Shown piece by piece: positions 5,784 to 8,117 of a stretch of DNA of 8,117 nucleotides (its first letter is position 1; each line of letters starts with the position of its first letter). The translations under genes and the position numbers were made by a program. Location of the stretch: positions 1 to 8,117 of the forward strand of contig JANYKF010000074.1 of the NCBI GenBank assembly GCA_025361665.1. The letters run 5' to 3'. The DNA is from Clostridiaceae bacterium. Its GTDB lineage: Bacteria; Bacillota; Clostridia; DSM-8532. The notes under the pieces were generated by a model. The model was given only the letters and a program-made list of their open reading frames with translations. It searched no databases and was not told the DNA's origin.

Positions 5784-7115
5784 TCATTTCAAAACGGTCT
5801 TGATGAATGATTCCAGGTCCGAGGCTTCCTGCGGGCCGACGAGGACCGTCCATCCCGGAAGTCCTTCCTCCAGTTCACCGCTGATTTGGGACACGTATCC
5901 GGGGATGACGATTTTCCGTGTATCCACCATGTCCGCGAGGCCGACTTCCTTGATGAACTTGGCGATGTGCCCGCCGGAGAATTTGCCGGCGGCCCATGCG
6001 GTCAGCACGCTCATGCCCTCGCATTCCGGAATGACAAGCCAGGCGCTGATGCCGCTGTTTTCGATTTCGCCCGAGACAATGAAGTAGGTCAGGGAGAAAT
6101 TGGTAGTCACGAAAACCGGGGAGTTCCTGTCCGGTTCTCCAATGGCGTAAACCTTTGGTTCCACCTGGATCGGCTTTTGCGGGTCCGTGAAGATGTTCAG
6201 CCTCAAGGTCATCAGGGCGACAAGCTGGGCGGGTTCGAATTCAGGCAGCACGCAGATGCCGCCGTATTTGGTGATTTCCGTGATGGCCTCCACGGTGTCA
6301 TCCAGCGTATTGCCGGTCCGGATGAACCGGAGCGTGGAATATCCAAGCGCCTTGAAGTTGTCCTTGATCGCCGCGCGCCTGGCTATCGTGTGGGTCTGGA
6401 AGGTTTCCGCGGTGGATTGGGTGTCGAACTGAAGAAGAAGGTTTGCAAATCCGTCGTTTTTCAGTTTTTCCGAAAGGGCAATCACCCCATCCATGTCCGA
6501 GGCCGTTATGCCCAGGACCAAGCCGTTTTCCACGGCGATGCGACGCATTTCGTCCGCGTTGTCCAGACGGACATCGGCAATGACGCTGTTCGTGCCCTTC
6601 AGCAGGATGGCGGCGGCTTCCAGGGCTGCGGTGCTGCCCGAGCGAAGGATAAGGGCAAGCTTTGTCTTTTCCCAGGCCAGCCTGACGAGTTGGAGAAACA
6701 GATCATCCTTGCCGCTCTTTTGCGTGACCGCCACGGCGTTGATGGTCAGCACCTCGCCGACCCGCTCCAGTTTGTAATCCCGGATCCGGTCCAGCACAGA
6801 TTCGATGTCTTTCGCATCGTCATCAAGGTTGACGGCGATTAGGGTCTTGTTGACGAACGTTTTCTCATGCCTGTACAGAACGGTCTCGCCGCCCAATTTG
6901 CTTTGGATTTCGGATCCGATCGCAATGGGCCGGATGGGCGGCTCGCTGTCCGCGCCGAGAATGGCTTTCGCTTCGTCTGAAGCATAGGGACACTCCTTCA
7001 GGTCGGCCTTTTTGGCGGCCAGTTTCATGGCGAAAGCCAGACAGGTGTTGGAACCGCATTCCTTGCAGTTCGTTTTTGGAAGCAGTTTCTGGATCTGCAA
7101 ACCGCTAAGCGCCAT
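5784..7115 (-). CDS. acsC: Corrinoid iron-sulfur protein large subunit (gamma, AcsC)
   Basis: A 443-residue subunit of the corrinoid iron-sulfur protein, which accepts the methyl group from the AcsE methyltransferase and passes it to the A-cluster of acetyl-CoA synthase. The N-terminal [4Fe-4S] motif is plain: C17-X2-C20-X4-C25-X16-C42 in KTNCKECGSNTCLAFAMK. The middle is a TIM-barrel region (NLDDDAKDIESVLDRIRDYKL being its beginning, near residue 95), and the C-terminal corrinoid-contacting domain shows PVFVTTNFSLTYFIVSGEIE near 333 and TAWAAGKFSGGHIAKFI near 375. Length is as expected for the family. GGAGG (7124-7128) lies 8 nt before the ATG, inside the end of acsD; the two genes overlap by 11 bp, which suggests translational coupling of subunits made in equal amounts. 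No frameshift or missing ligand was seen. Confidence 0.95.
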   Translation of the reverse strand: MALSGLQIQKLLPKTNCKECGSNTCLAFAMKLAAKKADLKECPYASDEAKAILGADSEPPIRPIAIGSEIQSKLGGETVLYRHEKTFVNKTLIAVNLDDDAKDIESVLDRIRDYKLERVGEVLTINAVAVTQKSGKDDLFLQLVRLAWEKTKLALILRSGSTAALEAAAILLKGTNSVIADVRLDNADEMRRIAVENGLVLGITASDMDGVIALSEKLKNDGFANLLLQFDTQSTAETFQTHTIARRAAIKDNFKALGYSTLRFIRTGNTLDDTVEAITEITKYGGICVLPEFEPAQLVALMTLRLNIFTDPQKPIQVEPKVYAIGEPDRNSPVFVTTNFSLTYFIVSGEIENSGISAWLVIPECEGMSVLTAWAAGKFSGGHIAKFIKEVGLADMVDTRKIVIPGYVSQISGELEEGLPGWTVLVGPQEASDLESFIKTVLK

Positions 7116-8117
7116 GATTCATTCCTCCAGTTCCGTCAAGCAGCCGGTTGATGGTCTTTTTGACCGCCATCGCCGCTTCGGGGTGATACATGATCAGGAT
7201 GTCCGCACCTGAGTAAAGCAGGCTGACTGCGGTGGATAGTTCCCAGACTGCGGCGCGCTTGCCGAGCTCGCCCCATGTCGGGAAACTTGACTCCGGGGCC
7301 TTGAACTCCTTGATTTTGGCGCACTCCAGACCCGGCGACACGATGATCGGGGCGCAAAGCATCTTGTCTCCGCCCAGGCCCGTGAGCCTGATGCGTTCCA
7401 TGACCGAATAGGTGTATTCGATGCCGTATCCGATCGTGCCCGTCATCGGGTCCATGATGATTTTGGACGCCTCGAGACCCATGTTGGTCAGCAGGATGTT
7501 GAGCTGCTTGCCGATGTTCACATCGATGGGCGACTGCGCGACCACGGTATGTCCATATACCATGGCTGCACCGGCGATGGGGCGGTAATTGTCCTGCTCG
7601 ACCCAGTTGATCAGCAGGTTTTCGCCCTCGCAGGCCTTTGCGACAGCCTTCATGACCTCGTTGTTCTTTTCGAAATGGTTGTGTCCGGTGATGATCAGGG
7701 GAACCTGCACGGCGCGAAGAACAGACTGAACCAGTTCCACCGCCTGCTGCGGGCTGTTGTTGCCTCGTTCGGGATGCGTTCCGTCCAGGCGGACGCTGAT
7801 CAGGTCCGCACCGTATTGTTCGACGCAGGCTTTTGCCATCTCGGCCGGATTTTTCAGCAGGTCGCCGTAGATCTCCTTCAGGATGGCCGGATACTTGTCG
7901 CCGATCCTGTCGAAGACTTCAAGTGCCACAAGCGGCTTGTTCGGCATTTCCCCTTCCCACAGGTGGAACGGCATGCAGGAGCTTCCGCCAACCGTGTGCG
8001 TGATGCCGCGGGTTCCGCCCTCGGCCTTCGTGTTGCCGAGTTTCACGGCCCAGATCGTATTCTCGGAGGTCTCCCTGCGGATGGGCAGTGCTTTGATGGC
8101 ACCAATCCTTGCGGAGG
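7105..8117 (-). CDS. acsD: Corrinoid iron-sulfur protein small subunit (delta, AcsD), 5' end outside window
   Basis: 336 residues are visible. AcsD is the TIM-barrel partner of AcsC in the methyl-carrying corrinoid iron-sulfur protein. Recognisable family segments are LGNTKAEGGTRG near the visible N-terminus, PFHLWEGEMPNKP, ADLISVRLDGTHPE, ENLLINWVEQDNYRP, SPIDVNIGKQLNILL, MDPMTGTIGYGIEYTYSVMERIR and the closing ADILIMYHPEAA. The frame remains open to the window edge. A GTG at 8046 exists, but it has no ribosome binding site and would remove the first strand (ENTIWAVKLG), and no ATG, GTG or TTG occurs in frame from 8047 to 8117, so the true start is probably a little beyond the edge. It is the most upstream gene seen of the acsD-acsC-acsV-cooT block; the promoter is not in the window. 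Confidence 0.93.
   Translation of the reverse strand, partial: SARIGAIKALPIRRETSENTIWAVKLGNTKAEGGTRGITHTVGGSSCMPFHLWEGEMPNKPLVALEVFDRIGDKYPAILKEIYGDLLKNPAEMAKACVEQYGADLISVRLDGTHPERGNNSPQQAVELVQSVLRAVQVPLIITGHNHFEKNNEVMKAVAKACEGENLLINWVEQDNYRPIAGAAMVYGHTVVAQSPIDVNIGKQLNILLTNMGLEASKIIMDPMTGTIGYGIEYTYSVMERIRLTGLGGDKMLCAPIIVSPGLECAKIKEFKAPESSFPTWGELGKRAAVWELSTAVSLLYSGADILIMYHPEAAMAVKKTINRLLDGTGGMNHGA

Noticed and set aside
5886..6842. A 318-residue open frame on the plus strand
   Set aside because: It is antisense to acsC, whose family motifs are unambiguous; the frame stays open because of G+C-rich codon bias, and its product is low in recognisable motifs.
8044..8046. GTG at 8046 as the start of acsD
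   Set aside because: There is no ribosome binding site at a workable distance, and family-like sequence continues upstream in frame to the window edge.

Overview
The window looks like chromosomal DNA of an anaerobic, acetogen-like bacterium, most plausibly a member of the Firmicutes (Clostridia). The basis is a bacterial-type Wood-Ljungdahl (acetyl-CoA pathway) gene set on the minus strand, strong GGAG/GGAGG ribosome binding sites about 8 nt before the starts, and a YtrB/BcrA-like ABC ATPase. No taxon can be fixed from the sequence alone.

Right half (8117 down to about 3271, minus strand): an operon-like block. It runs acsD (corrinoid iron-sulfur protein small subunit, entering from beyond the right edge), acsC (its large subunit, overlapping acsD by 11 bp), acsV (the ferredoxin/ASKHA reductive activator of the corrinoid protein, RACo) and a 64-residue CooT-family nickel-binding protein gene. 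A strong hairpin followed by a T-run closes the block. AcsC and AcsD carry the methyl group from methyltetrahydrofolate to acetyl-CoA synthase. AcsV rescues the corrinoid when it is oxidised to the inactive Co(II) state. CooT-type proteins are linked to nickel supply for carbon monoxide dehydrogenase. The methyltransferase, CODH and ACS genes are not in the window and are presumably beyond the right edge. Two oddities stand out: the ribosome binding site and first six codons of acsV are duplicated just upstream, giving a 15-codon leader-like reading frame, and the linker of AcsV carries a Pro/Ile/Asn tripeptide array encoded by a degenerate 9-bp tandem repeat.

Middle (1383-3197, plus strand): a 604-residue reading frame that appears to be a collapsed remnant of a very large exonuclease-RecQ-UvrD helicase fusion. 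It keeps a DEDD-exonuclease-like N-terminus, a cysteine cluster and the first RecQ motor lobe, appears to lack the second RecQ lobe, and stops just after the Walker A motif of a UvrD-type domain. It converges on the cooT end of the acs block.

Left (1-1382): an ABC transporter ATP-binding gene on the minus strand with no permease or regulator gene next to it inside the window, closed by a perfect 11-bp inverted-repeat terminator. A roughly 440-bp non-coding stretch separates it from the helicase gene and contains an exact 26-bp direct repeat, two copies 94 bp apart.
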